DNA from: Lentzea pudingi
GTDB taxonomy: Bacteria; Actinomycetota; Actinomycetes; Mycobacteriales; Pseudonocardiaceae
NCBI RefSeq assembly: GCF_014646255.1
Contig: NZ_BMNC01000003.1
Span: forward strand, 682,001-746,000
Direction of reading: 5' to 3'
Length of the DNA: 64,000 nucleotides
Position 1 is the first letter of the stretch, and each line of letters starts with the position of its first letter. Positions 38,487 through 46,812 of this stretch are shown one piece after another. The notes below the pieces were generated by a model that was given only the letters and a program-made list of their open reading frames with translations, was not told where the DNA came from and did not search any database. The position numbers were made by a program, and so were the translations under genes.

Positions 38487-38562
38487 CTACCGCTCCTGTC
38501 GATCGGTCCACCGCGCGGCCGGTCGTGGATGACCGGGGGAACGATGGGCGCTTGCCATCTTT

Positions 38563-38579
38563 ATACCCATGGGGGGTAT
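38563..38579. promoter_or_regulatory. CsoR operator of the copper operon
   Basis: ATACCC-atggg-GGGTAT is a 6-bp inverted repeat with the G/C-tract and flanking AT typical of CsoR sites, 77 nt upstream of csoR. Confidence 0.75.
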
Positions 38580-38810
38580 GGGTTTGCAAGGAGTTCGGCG
38601 ATACGGGCTAGGGGTATACGACGCGAGGTGACGCTCGGTGCCCGATCAGGCACAGCCAGGTAGTCGTTCGGCATTGCATTCGAGGTTGCCCGGCGCGACG
38701 AACTCCTCTGGAGCACGCAGTGACTGCGCAAAACTACTGTTTGTCGTAGTAGAGGCGGATGGATCCCCGCCAGCGCGCCTTGCTGGACTTCCTGTCACGG
38801 CCAGCGAAAC

Positions 38811-38843
38811 GCCGGACGGATTGCTACACGCGCTCCGTCCGGC
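38811..38843 (-). terminator. Terminator of the DUF305 gene
   Basis: A 10-bp perfect stem GCCGGACGGA/TCCGTCCGGC lies 17 nt past the DUF305 stop on the minus strand. Confidence 0.75.
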
Positions 38844-38859
38844 ATTCAGCGTTTCAGCT

Positions 38860-39471
38860 CTATTTGAGCAGCGCCTGCATCTCGGTGATCTCCGCCTGCT
38901 GAGCGGCGATGATGTCCTGCGCCAGCTTCTTGGCGTCGGCGCTGGCGCCCTTCTCCTGCTCCGTCTTGGCCATCTCGACGGCACCCTGGTGGTGCTTGAT
39001 CATCATGTCGAGCCACATGCGGTCGAACTCCGCGCCGGTGGCGCCGTTGAGCTTCGCCATCTCCTCGGCCGTCATCATGCCCGGCATGGAGCCGTGGCCC
39101 GAGCCGTGATCCATGCCCGGCATCGACGTCGAGGCGGGAGCGGCGCCCCACTCCGTCAGCCACTCGGTCATCGTCTTGATCTCGGGGTCCTGTGCCGCCG
39201 CGATGCGCTTGGCGAGGTCGGTGACCTTCGGGTTCGTGCTTTTGCCCGGGACCATCGCCGCCATGTCGAGCGCCTGCTGGTGGTGCCCGATCATGTCCTG
39301 CGCGAACTTGACGTCCTGCTCGTTGTGGCCGTCCTGCTCGGCCGTGGAGGACGGCGGCGTCGTGGTCGAGCCGTGCTGCATGCCCGCCATGTCGTTGCCG
39401 CTGCCGCAGCCCGCGAGGAGCGCGACCGCCACTACGCCGGCGACGCCGAAACCAATTAGGGACTTCTTCAT
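38860..39471 (-). CDS. DUF305 lipoprotein, copper-binding type
   Basis: This 203-residue lipoprotein (lipobox VALLAGC) has the paired DUF305 motifs QDMIGHHQQALDMAAM and LDMMIKHHQGAVEMAKTE, rich in His and Met, with a Met-rich linker (MPGMDHGSGHGSMPGMM). DUF305 proteins such as CopM bind copper in the periplasm. ATG 39471 is chosen over an upstream TTG. It lies next to the copper operon. Confidence 0.9.
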   Translation of the reverse strand: MKKSLIGFGVAGVVAVALLAGCGSGNDMAGMQHGSTTTPPSSTAEQDGHNEQDVKFAQDMIGHHQQALDMAAMVPGKSTNPKVTDLAKRIAAAQDPEIKTMTEWLTEWGAAPASTSMPGMDHGSGHGSMPGMMTAEEMAKLNGATGAEFDRMWLDMMIKHHQGAVEMAKTEQEKGASADAKKLAQDIIAAQQAEITEMQALLK

Positions 39472-39523
39472 CGTGTGCAACTTTCTGTGCTGGGAACTTG
39501 ACCGTCCGGAGAACCGGTGTCGA

Positions 39524-39901
39524 TCACAGCCTCAGCACGCACAACGAGTTCAGCAGCCAACGGCCGTAGCGAGGGGGCGGTCTGGCAGGTGCACGTGACC
39601 ATGCCGGAGCGGGCGCCGCCGGTTCGTCAGACGGACGGATCAGGTGCAGCAGCAGCCAGCCGAGCAGAAGGAACGACGCCACGGCGCACAGGATCGCCAT
39701 GCACATGTGCAACATGTCGTGTGCGGGTGTGGGCTCCGGCTCGTCCGGCGCTTGGTGGTCACCGTGGGGGCTGGCCGCGGCAGATGCGTGCTCGCCGGGG
39801 GTTTCGGTGCCCACGTTGACGTGATGCATCCCGACAACGCCGAGAACGAGCAGGCAGAACAGGGCCCACTGGGCCACTGTTCGCTGCGCTCTCCCGTTCA
39901 T
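39524..39901 (-). CDS. DUF6153-like His-rich membrane protein
   Basis: This 125-residue protein has one N-terminal helix (WALFCLLVLGVVGMHHVNV), a His/Pro-rich external loop (HGDHQAPDEPEPTPAHDMLH) and a second helix (MAILCAVASFLLLGWLLLHL). Actinobacterial proteins of this kind usually neighbour DUF305 genes in copper regions. The start is ATG 39901. It likely binds or senses copper near the membrane; no activity is known to me. Confidence 0.75.
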   Translation of the reverse strand: MNGRAQRTVAQWALFCLLVLGVVGMHHVNVGTETPGEHASAAASPHGDHQAPDEPEPTPAHDMLHMCMAILCAVASFLLLGWLLLHLIRPSDEPAAPAPAWSRAPARPPPRYGRWLLNSLCVLRL

Positions 39902-39990
39902 GCCACTACCGTACCTAGTAGGTTCCATCAACGTCCTCTACGGGTGACCGTCGCAACTGGTTCACCTCGATCACTCATATCAGTCTTGAC

Positions 39991-40043
39991 ACCCCTAGGG
40001 GGTATAGGCGTAGCGTGCTCGCCGAGATACCCCCCAGGGGTAC
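39991..40043. promoter_or_regulatory. Two CsoR-like boxes upstream of the DUF4396 gene
   Basis: ACCCCTAGGGGGTAT (39991-40005) and ATACCCCCCAGGGGTAC (40027-40043, containing TACCCC-cca-GGGGTA) are tandem palindromes of the same class as the csoR operator. The second ends 22 nt before the ATG. Confidence 0.7.
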
Positions 40044-40064
40044 CCAGGCTTGAAGGGGAAAGTT

Positions 40065-40550
40065 ATGGAGCACGGCAGCGCACAGCAGAGTCTGACCAAA
40101 CTGGCCATATCGGCGACGCTGCACTGCCTCACCGGCTGTGCCATCGGCGAGGTGCTCGGTATGGTGATCGGCACGGCGCTGGGCTGGTCCGCCCTGTCGA
40201 CCATCGCGCTCGCGGTCGCGCTGGCCTTCGTGTTCGGTTACGCGCTCACCATCCGTCCGGTGCTCAAGTCCGGCCTGCCGCTGCGTGCCGCGATCGGCGT
40301 CGCGTTCGCCGCCGACACCGTGTCGATCGCCGTCATGGAAATCGTCGACAACGCGGTGATGCTCCTCGTGCCCGGTGCGATGGAGGCGGGCCTGGCCAGC
40401 TGGCTGTTCTGGGTCAGCCTCGCCTTCGCGCTGGCTGTGGCATTCGTCGTGACGGTCCCGGTCAACCGCTGGCTGATCTCGCGCGGCAAGGGACACGCGG
40501 TGGTGCACCAGTACCACGGTGACGGCCACGAAGGCCATCACCAGCACTGA
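40065..40550 (+). CDS. DUF4396 membrane protein of the copper regulon
   Basis: This 161-residue protein has four hydrophobic helices, an early Cys pair (LHCLTGCAIGE) and a His-rich C-terminus (VHQYHGDGHEGHHQH). It has a GAAGGGGAAAG ribosome site before ATG 40065. Two CsoR-like operators upstream predict copper induction. A helix with Cys and Met plus a His tail suggests copper transport or binding; the molecular role is unknown. Confidence 0.85.
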   Translation: MEHGSAQQSLTKLAISATLHCLTGCAIGEVLGMVIGTALGWSALSTIALAVALAFVFGYALTIRPVLKSGLPLRAAIGVAFAADTVSIAVMEIVDNAVMLLVPGAMEAGLASWLFWVSLAFALAVAFVVTVPVNRWLISRGKGHAVVHQYHGDGHEGHHQH

Positions 40551-40554
40551 GTGA

Positions 40555-40585
40555 ACTGTGGCCGCGAGGACTTCGCGGCCACAGT
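40555..40585 (+). terminator. Terminator after the DUF4396 gene
   Basis: A perfect 13-bp stem ACTGTGGCCGCGA/TCGCGGCCACAGT with a 5-nt loop begins 4 nt after the stop codon. Confidence 0.85.
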
Positions 40586-40650
40586 CCTCCAGATCTTTCG
40601 TTTGCAGGGGTGGGCGCACAGCGCTGTCGGGGCACACGTCTGCCTCGTCA

Positions 40651-40667
40651 ATACCCCCTACCGGTAT
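40651..40667. promoter_or_regulatory. CsoR-like box upstream of the DHA2 MFS gene
   Basis: ATACC-ccctacc-GGTAT is an inverted repeat of the csoR-operator type and ends 11 nt before the MFS ATG. Confidence 0.6.
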
Positions 40668-40678
40668 GGAGTACTGAA

Positions 40679-42109
40679 ATGTCCCGTGTGGAGCAGGTGA
40701 ACAGGCGCAGGTGGTGGGCGCTCGCCGTCATTGCCGCCGCCCAGTTCATGGTCATCATGGACACCTCGATCATCGGGGTGGCCCTGCCGCGGATCCAGGC
40801 GGATCTCGGCTTCTCCCAGGAGAACCTGTCTTGGGTCTTCAACGCCTACGTCGTCGCCTTCGGCGGGCTGCTGCTGCTCGGTGGCAGGCTGTCCGACCTG
40901 CTCGGTGCCCGCCGCATGTTCGCCACTGGCTGGCTGGTCCTCCTCGTGGGCTCCGTCATCGCCGGCGCAGCGGGGGAGATCTGGGTGGAGCTGCTCGGTC
41001 GTGCGGTGCAGGGCGCGGGAGCCGCGCTCATCGCTCCCTCGGCGCTGACCCTGTTGATGATGCTGTTCGGCAGCGAACCGGCACAGCTCGGCAAGGCGCT
41101 CGCGATCTACGGCGCAGCGGCTCCGGCCGGTGGAACGGCCGGTGTCTTCCTCGGCGGCGTGATCACCGAGTACCTGAGCTGGCCATGGGTCTTCTACGTC
41201 AACGTGCCGATTGCGGTGGTCGCACTGATCGCCATCCCGGCCCTGATGCCCGCGGGTGCTGCTCAACGCGGCTCCACCGACCTGCTCGGTGCGATCACGG
41301 TGACGGCTGGTTTGGCGGTAGCGGTGTACGCCGTCGTGCGCGCCCCGGAAGCGGGATGGGCCTCGGCCGAAACGATCGTCGGCTTGATCGTCGCCATCGT
41401 GCTGCTGGGCGCGTTCCTGCTCATCCAGGCCAAGCGGAAGGCCCCACTCGTGCGGCTCGGCATTTTCCGCACGTCCCAGCTCGGCGCGGCGAACATCGCC
41501 CAGTTGCTGCTCGGTGGCGCGTGGATCCCGATGTGGTTCTTCCTCAACCTCTACCTGCAGCAGGTGCTCGGTCTGGGTGCCTTCGCCAGTGGCTCGGCGC
41601 TACTGCCGATGACCACCGCGATCATGGTGTTGATGGTGTTCGTTGCTCCGCGGCTGACCGCCCGGTTCGGCGTCAAGCCGATGGTGGTCACCGGGCTCGT
41701 CGTGCTCGCCGCCGGTCTAGGGTGGCTGGCACTGGTGCGCCCGAACGGCGACTACTGGCTCGATGTCCTGCCCGCGTCGCTCGTGGCTGCCACCGGCATG
41801 GCCCTGGCCTTCATCCCCTCGCTCGGTACCGCCATCTCCAGTGCCCGCCCGGAGGAGGGTGGTCTCGCGTCGGGCATCGTCAACACCAGCTACCAGATCG
41901 GGTCCGCGCTCGGACTGGCCGCCATGAGCGCGCTGGCCGCCTCGTACGGCGCCGGTCAGCTCGGTGACGCCGATGCCCTGACCAGCGGTGTGTCCGCCGC
42001 GTTCATCGGTGCCGCTGGCATCGCGTTCACGGGCGCGATCACCGCGGGCGGCACCCTGCGTGGCCGTCGTGCCGTCGCCGCCGCAGAGCGCGAGCCGGTG
42101 AAGGTCTGA
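40679..42109 (+). CDS. DHA2-family MFS exporter (EmrB/QacA type)
   Basis: This 476-residue protein has about 14 hydrophobic segments, beginning FMVIMDTSIIGVALPRIQAD, the signature of 14-helix drug:H+ antiporters, followed by GGRLSDLLGARR. ATG 40679 is taken because a CsoR-like box lies just upstream. It may export a copper-complexing compound or give collateral drug resistance under copper stress. The substrate is unknown. Confidence 0.88.
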   Translation: MSRVEQVNRRRWWALAVIAAAQFMVIMDTSIIGVALPRIQADLGFSQENLSWVFNAYVVAFGGLLLLGGRLSDLLGARRMFATGWLVLLVGSVIAGAAGEIWVELLGRAVQGAGAALIAPSALTLLMMLFGSEPAQLGKALAIYGAAAPAGGTAGVFLGGVITEYLSWPWVFYVNVPIAVVALIAIPALMPAGAAQRGSTDLLGAITVTAGLAVAVYAVVRAPEAGWASAETIVGLIVAIVLLGAFLLIQAKRKAPLVRLGIFRTSQLGAANIAQLLLGGAWIPMWFFLNLYLQQVLGLGAFASGSALLPMTTAIMVLMVFVAPRLTARFGVKPMVVTGLVVLAAGLGWLALVRPNGDYWLDVLPASLVAATGMALAFIPSLGTAISSARPEEGGLASGIVNTSYQIGSALGLAAMSALAASYGAGQLGDADALTSGVSAAFIGAAGIAFTGAITAGGTLRGRRAVAAAEREPVKV

Positions 42110-42119
42110 GTCATTCCCC

Positions 42120-42154
42120 GGTTGTCGCCCGCCTCGCGTCAGTGGGCGACAACC
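42120..42154 (+). terminator. Terminator after the DHA2 MFS gene
   Basis: An 11-bp perfect stem GGTTGTCGCCC/GGGCGACAACC with a 13-nt loop lies 10 nt past the MFS stop. Confidence 0.75.
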
Positions 42155-42381
42155 TTCTGTCGGGAGCACTCACGCGACGACTGCACGCTCCCGGCCTGGC
42201 CGAAGCGCCGACGAAGCCCGCTCGCCGAGATCATCGGGCGACGCGGCCCGGTGGGGCATGGTGACGGCGGCGGCGACCGATGAGCAAGGAGGCTTTGCGA
42301 GAAGTAGGTCCAGAACACTGCACTGGCACGCCCCTCACCTGGGGCGGGTGAGCAGTTGGCCGGGTTTGCGCACTTCAGCGA

Positions 42382-42401
42382 TGAAGATGATTATCATGTG
42401 C
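42382..42401 (+). promoter_or_regulatory. Zur box 1
   Basis: TGAAGATGATTATCATGTGC contains the palindrome ATGAT-t-ATCAT and ends 2 nt before the COG0523 ATG. Three other boxes in this window align to it base for base over the core nATGATTRYCRTn. Confidence 0.8.
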
Positions 42402-42403
42402 AC

Positions 42404-43540
42404 ATGTCTCGACGCACCCCCGTGACCGTGCTGTCCGGTTTCCTCGGTTCTGGCAAGACCACGTTGCTCAACCACGTGCTGTCCAACCGCGAGGGACGGC
42501 GGGTGGCGGTGATCGTCAACGACATGAGTGAGATCAACATCGATGCCGCGCTGGTAGCGGGCCAGGGCAGCCTCGACCGCACCGAGGAGCGGCTGGTCGA
42601 GCTGACCAACGGCTGTATTTGCTGCACGTTGCGCGAAGACCTGCTCGGCAGCGTCGGTGAGCTGGCGCGCTCGGGCCGGTTCGACACGATCCTGATCGAG
42701 TCCACTGGGATCTCGGAGCCGATGCCGGTGGCCGCCACGTTCGACTGGACCTTCGAAGACGGCACGAGCCTGTCCGACCACGCCCAGCTCGACACCATGG
42801 TGACGGTCGTGGACGCGGCCGGATTCCTGCGCGAGCTGACCATCGGCGACCAGCTGGCCGAACGCGACCTGGCCGCAGCCGAGGAGGACGAGCGCACGAT
42901 CTCGGACCTGCTCGTCGACCAGGTCGAGTTCGCGGATCTCCTGGTGGTGAACAAGACCGACCTGGTCACCGCGGAGCAGCTCGCGACGCTCGACGCGGTG
43001 CTGCGCAGGCTCAACCCCGTCGCCCGGTTGCTGCACACACGGCAGGGTGTCGTCGACCTCGCCGAGGTGCTCGACACCGGGCGCTACGACCCGATCACCG
43101 CCGCGCAGTCTCCCGGCTGGGCCCAGGAACTGGCGGGGACCGGTCATGTTCCGGAGACCGAGGAGTACGGCATCCGCTCGGTCGCCTTCCGCGCGTCGCG
43201 GCCGTTCCACCCCGCTCGGCTGATGGCGGCGCTGGCCGACTGGGACGGTGTGTTGCGCAGCAAGGGCTTCTGCCACATCGCCAGCCGTCCCGAGGTTCTC
43301 GCGGTGTGGTCGCAGGCCGGCCCGAACCTCACCTTCGAGCCGGGGCAGCTGCTCGACACCCCGCAAGGGCGACAGGAACTGGTCTTCATCGGTGTCGGTC
43401 TCGATCTCGACGAACCGCGCCGCCGTTTGGAGCCCGCGTTGCTCACGGACGACGAGTTCGCGGCCGGGCCGGAGCACTGGCGCACGCTCGAGGACCCGCT
43501 GCCGGAGTGGGACCTCGCTGACCTGCACGAGCACGCCTGA
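42404..43540 (+). CDS. COG0523 (CobW-like) GTPase, zinc metallochaperone type
   Basis: This 378-residue G3E GTPase has Walker [10 protein letters not shown] (residues 12-20), the metal motif CICC (Cys71, Cys73, Cys74), VNKTD near residue 185 and the C-terminal CobW domain ([10 protein letters not shown]). Members under Zur control (YciC/ZigA/ZagA type) help deliver zinc to client proteins during starvation. ATG 42404 is placed just after the Zur box. It is co-translated with two methyltransferase genes, an uncommon partnership. Confidence 0.93.
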   Translation: MSRRTPVTVLSGFLGSGKTTLLNHVLSNREGRRVAVIVNDMSEINIDAALVAGQGSLDRTEERLVELTNGCICCTLREDLLGSVGELARSGRFDTILIESTGISEPMPVAATFDWTFEDGTSLSDHAQLDTMVTVVDAAGFLRELTIGDQLAERDLAAAEEDERTISDLLVDQVEFADLLVVNKTDLVTAEQLATLDAVLRRLNPVARLLHTRQGVVDLAEVLDTGRYDPITAAQSPGWAQELAGTGHVPETEEYGIRSVAFRASRPFHPARLMAALADWDGVLRSKGFCHIASRPEVLAVWSQAGPNLTFEPGQLLDTPQGRQELVFIGVGLDLDEPRRRLEPALLTDDEFAAGPEHWRTLEDPLPEWDLADLHEHA

Positions 43541-44430
43541 TGACCGGCCCGTCGACCGGCGATCCCGCCGCGGCGGAGGCGGTGTTCGCTCCGGCAGAGC
43601 TCGCGCTTCTGGACTCGTTGCCGATTACCGGTGTGGTGGCGGATGTAGGACCCGGATCCGGGACGAGCACGATTCGTCTGGCTGAAGGCGCTGCACGAGT
43701 CTATGCCGTGGACAGCGACGAGATGATGCTCGCGATGGTCCGCGAACGCGCCGAACGAGCGGGACTCGGTGATCGGGTGCGCACGGTGCTGCACGATCTC
43801 GACGACGGGCCCGTTCCGCTGCCGGAAGCCGTGTCGTTGATCTGGTCCGGTGCATGCGTGCACCACGCGTTGTCTTGGCAGGAAGCGGTGTCCGGACTGA
43901 CCGGGCTGCTCGGATCGGGTGGTGTGCTCGCGCTCGGCGAGGGAGGTTTGCCTGCGCGGTGCCTGCCGTGGGACGTCGGTGTGGGCAGGCCCGGTCTGGA
44001 AGCCAGGCTGGACGCCGCGCACAACGAGTGGTTCACGGTGTGGTTCGAGGGCAGGCCCGGTCTGGAAGCCAGGCTGGACGCCGCGCACAACGAGTGGTTC
44101 ACGGTGTGGTTCGAGGGCAGGCCCGGTGTCGTGCGCGACGCTCGCGGATGGCCGGAGTTGCTGAGGACCGCCGGGCTCGAGCAGGTCACCAGTCGCTCTG
44201 TTCTGCTGGACCTGCCCGCTCCGCTCAGTTCCGGCGCACAGGAGGTCGTGCTCGCGGAACTGGCCGCGCGAGTCGCGCGGGCGCAGGCCTTCTTGGGCGA
44301 GGATGACCTGGCCGCGTGGGGCGTTCTGCTGGACCGCACGTCGCCGGACTGGCTGGGGGATCGCGGTGATCTGGCGCTGCTCACCGCCAGGACTGTCCAC
44401 ATGGGAACGAAGCGAGGGGTTCATGGCTGA
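43540..44430 (+). CDS. Class I SAM methyltransferase with internal tandem duplication
   Basis: This 296-residue protein has a SAM-binding motif (VVADVGPGSGTSTIRLAEG, VYAVDSDEMMLAMV). Its ATG overlaps the GTPase stop (TGATG). Residues about 149-192 contain an exact repeat of 22 residues (GRPGLEARLDAAHNEWFTVW plus FE) caused by a perfect 66-bp duplication; a single copy would give a more typical length of about 274 residues. The substrate is unknown. The Zur box upstream places it in the zinc-starvation response. Confidence 0.85.
   Translation: MTGPSTGDPAAAEAVFAPAELALLDSLPITGVVADVGPGSGTSTIRLAEGAARVYAVDSDEMMLAMVRERAERAGLGDRVRTVLHDLDDGPVPLPEAVSLIWSGACVHHALSWQEAVSGLTGLLGSGGVLALGEGGLPARCLPWDVGVGRPGLEARLDAAHNEWFTVWFEGRPGLEARLDAAHNEWFTVWFEGRPGVVRDARGWPELLRTAGLEQVTSRSVLLDLPAPLSSGAQEVVLAELAARVARAQAFLGEDDLAAWGVLLDRTSPDWLGDRGDLALLTARTVHMGTKRGVHG
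43984..44127 (+). repeat. Perfect 66-bp tandem repeat inside a methyltransferase gene
   Basis: Two exact 66-nt units start at 43984 and 44050, followed by 12 bases of a third before divergence. The repeat keeps the reading frame and has no silent differences, so it is recent or an assembly artefact. Confidence 0.92.
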
Positions 44431-45232
44431 CGATCGGCAGACCGAGATCCGCGGCGCGTTCGACGCCGCGGCAGCGGACTTCACCGCACTGGGACGGCAC
44501 CTGTGGGAGCCGATCGGCACCACGGCGGTCGCCGTCGCCGATCCGAAGCCGGGCGAGCGTGTCCTCGACGCCTGCTGCGGCACCGGTGCCTCGGCGATCC
44601 CGGCCGCGAGGTTGGTCGGGACGACCGGACACGTCGATGCCGTGGACGTGTCCGGCCCGATGATCGACGAGCTGCGCCGACTGTCGGCCGGTCTGCCTCA
44701 GCTGCACGCACACCAGGCGGACGTGACGACGTGGCCGGGAGAGGGGTACGACCTCGTGCAGTCGGCCCTCGGCATCTTCTTCTTCCCCGACATGACCGTC
44801 GGGACCGACCACCTGATCAGCCGGGTCCGGCCCGGTGGGCGAGCGGTGTTCACGATCTGGCGCGGTGGGTCGATGGCGGCTGCGGGCCGCCATCTCGGCC
44901 TCGCCGTCGCCGAGGTCACGAACACGCCGGTGCCGGCGCCACGGCCGCCTCATCTGATCGACCGGATCAACCAGGAAGACCCCTACGCGGCCTGGTTGGG
45001 TGAGCGCGGTCTGGTCGACGTCGAGGTGACCACGAACGAGATGACGCTGACGATGACCCCGGAGGTGGCGTGGCTGGTGATCGTCGGGTCCGGCTTCCGG
45101 GGAGCGCTGACGAAGGTGCCCGCGGATCTGGTGGAAGCCGTGCGGGACCGCTATCTGGCGTCGCTGCGCGACGAGGGCGTGGCAGAGCTCGACGCCACCA
45201 CGTTGATCGGCAGCGGGCACCGCGTGGCGTGA
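44423..45232 (+). CDS. Class I SAM methyltransferase, zinc operon
   Basis: This 269-residue protein has the SAM motif VLDACCGTGASAIPAARLVG near residue 47 and VDAVDVSGPMIDELRRL; two Cys sit beside the glycine loop. ATG 44423 overlaps the end of the first methyltransferase gene by 8 nt. It resembles UbiE/MenG-like small-molecule methyltransferases but does not identify a substrate. With its partner it could modify a zinc-linked metabolite, perhaps the chelator proposed for the downstream operon. Confidence 0.85.
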   Translation: MADDRQTEIRGAFDAAAADFTALGRHLWEPIGTTAVAVADPKPGERVLDACCGTGASAIPAARLVGTTGHVDAVDVSGPMIDELRRLSAGLPQLHAHQADVTTWPGEGYDLVQSALGIFFFPDMTVGTDHLISRVRPGGRAVFTIWRGGSMAAAGRHLGLAVAEVTNTPVPAPRPPHLIDRINQEDPYAAWLGERGLVDVEVTTNEMTLTMTPEVAWLVIVGSGFRGALTKVPADLVEAVRDRYLASLRDEGVAELDATTLIGSGHRVA

Positions 45233-45252
45233 CCTGCGACTCGCACGCTAGA

Positions 45253-45272
45253 TGCAAATGATTGTCATGAGC
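45253..45272 (+). promoter_or_regulatory. Zur box 2
   Basis: TGCAAATGATTGTCATGAGC aligns with box 1 over ATGATTRTCATG. It lies 43 nt upstream of the binding-protein ATG. Confidence 0.78.
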
Positions 45273-45315
45273 TACCGTCGCCGTGCTCAACGCTCTCACG
45301 ACGACAGGAAGCCTC

Positions 45316-46812
45316 ATGCACCACCGCGCACCCTTGGCCGCCGCCGGCCTGACCGCCGTCTCGGTCCTCCTCGCCGGATGTTTCGCCTCCGGTGCGGGAG
45401 AGACGGCTGGTTCGTCCGGTGAGGCCAGGATCAAGCTGGCCATGATGCAGCCGCCGCGGTCGGGTCTGTCGCCGTTCAGCGACGACGCGTTCAAGCTGTC
45501 CCGCTGGTCGACCGCGGAGACCTTGGTGACGCTGGACGGCAACGGGGACGCTCGCCCTGGTCTCGCCACCGAGTGGCGGCGCACCTCTGACACCGCCTGG
45601 GAGTTCACCATCCGGCCGGGAGTGAGCTTCCACGACGGCAGCACCCTGACCGCCGCGGCCGCCGTGAACACGCTCACCAGGGCGACGAAGGCGGTGCCCA
45701 AGCCGCGGATCCTCGACGGCGTCGCACTGACGGCCTCGGTGGCGGGGGAGAAGCTGGTCGTCGCCACGGGAACGCCGGATCCGCTGCTGCCGCAGCGGCT
45801 GTCGTCACCTCAGCTGTCCATTCTGGCCGAGAGCGCGTACGCCGCGGACGGCAAGGCCAACCCGGTCGGTACCGGCAGCGGGCCGTTCAGACTGGTGAGC
45901 GTGGGCGGGACCACGAGCGCGACCCTCGACCGCCACGACGGCTACTGGGGGGAGAAGGCGAAGGCCGCGGGGATCGACGTGTCGTTCGTGCCGGACGGCA
46001 CCGCGCGTGCGGCCGCCATCCGCAGCGGCGAGGCGCACATCGCCGAAGCGGTTCCCGTCTCGCAGGCTGCGCTGCTCGATCCGCAGACCATCAGCGAGGT
46101 GCCGATGCCACGCACCAACACGCTGTACCTCAACACCAAGTCAGGTCCATTCGCCGATCCGGCGGTACGGGCGGCCGTGCGCGAGACGGTCAACCGGGGC
46201 CAGCTCGTCAGCGGCGTCTACGAGAACCGCGCCGACGTCGCCAAGGGACTGCTGGGGCCCGCGCTGCCGTGGACCGTGCAGGCGCGACAGGAGATCACCG
46301 GCCGTGTCGCCGCCGGCCGGCCGAACGGCGCCACGATCACGCTGGCGACCTTCACCGACCGCGCCGAACTGCCCGAGGTCGCCTCGATCGTCCAGCAACA
46401 GCTCCAGGACGCCGGGTTCACGGTGAACCAGGTCGTGCGCGAGTACGCCCACGTCGAACAGGACATGCTGGCAGGCAAGTTCGACGCGTTCATCCTGTCC
46501 AGGGCCACCGTGCTGGACTCGGGCGACCCGGTCGCGTACCTGAAGTCGGACTTCACCTGCGACGGCTCCTTCAACATCGCGCAACTGTGCGACGAGAAGG
46601 TCGACCAGGCTGTGCGCAAGGCCGAGGCCGCGGAGGCCGGCGACCAGCGCCGTGCGGCGATCCTGGAGGCCGAGGCGGCCGTGCTACGCACCGACGCCGC
46701 CATCCCGATGCTCCACGAGCGCGTGATCCAAGGCGACGCCACCTCGATTGCTGGCTCCGTGAAGGACCCGCGAGAGCGGGCGCTCATCACCGCTGCCACG
46801 CAAGTGAAGTGA
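45316..46812 (+). CDS. Opp/Dpp/Nik-type substrate-binding lipoprotein, Zur-box controlled
   Basis: This 498-residue lipoprotein has a lipobox (LLAGC) near residue 22 and SBP_bac_5 family motifs (ATEWRRTSDTAWEFTIRPGV, FHDGSTLTAAAAV, VGTGSGPFRLVS). ATG 45316 follows AGGAAG. Its stop overlaps the GTG of the permease (GTGA). Relatives bind peptides, nickel chelates or metallophores. Behind a Zur box, a zinc-chelate ligand is the best guess. Confidence 0.88.
   Translation: MHHRAPLAAAGLTAVSVLLAGCFASGAGETAGSSGEARIKLAMMQPPRSGLSPFSDDAFKLSRWSTAETLVTLDGNGDARPGLATEWRRTSDTAWEFTIRPGVSFHDGSTLTAAAAVNTLTRATKAVPKPRILDGVALTASVAGEKLVVATGTPDPLLPQRLSSPQLSILAESAYAADGKANPVGTGSGPFRLVSVGGTTSATLDRHDGYWGEKAKAAGIDVSFVPDGTARAAAIRSGEAHIAEAVPVSQAALLDPQTISEVPMPRTNTLYLNTKSGPFADPAVRAAVRETVNRGQLVSGVYENRADVAKGLLGPALPWTVQARQEITGRVAAGRPNGATITLATFTDRAELPEVASIVQQQLQDAGFTVNQVVREYAHVEQDMLAGKFDAFILSRATVLDSGDPVAYLKSDFTCDGSFNIAQLCDEKVDQAVRKAEAAEAGDQRRAAILEAEAAVLRTDAAIPMLHERVIQGDATSIAGSVKDPRERALITAATQVK

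Larger units (their letters stand above)
38487..38859. other. Intergenic region between csoR and the DUF305 gene
   Basis: It contains the CsoR operator, a further GGGGTATAC half-site near 38611 and the DUF305 terminator hairpin. I see no gene. Confidence 0.6.

Noticed and set aside
43984..44127. CRISPR or multi-copy repeat array
   Set aside because: There are only two adjacent units without spacers, inside a coding frame.
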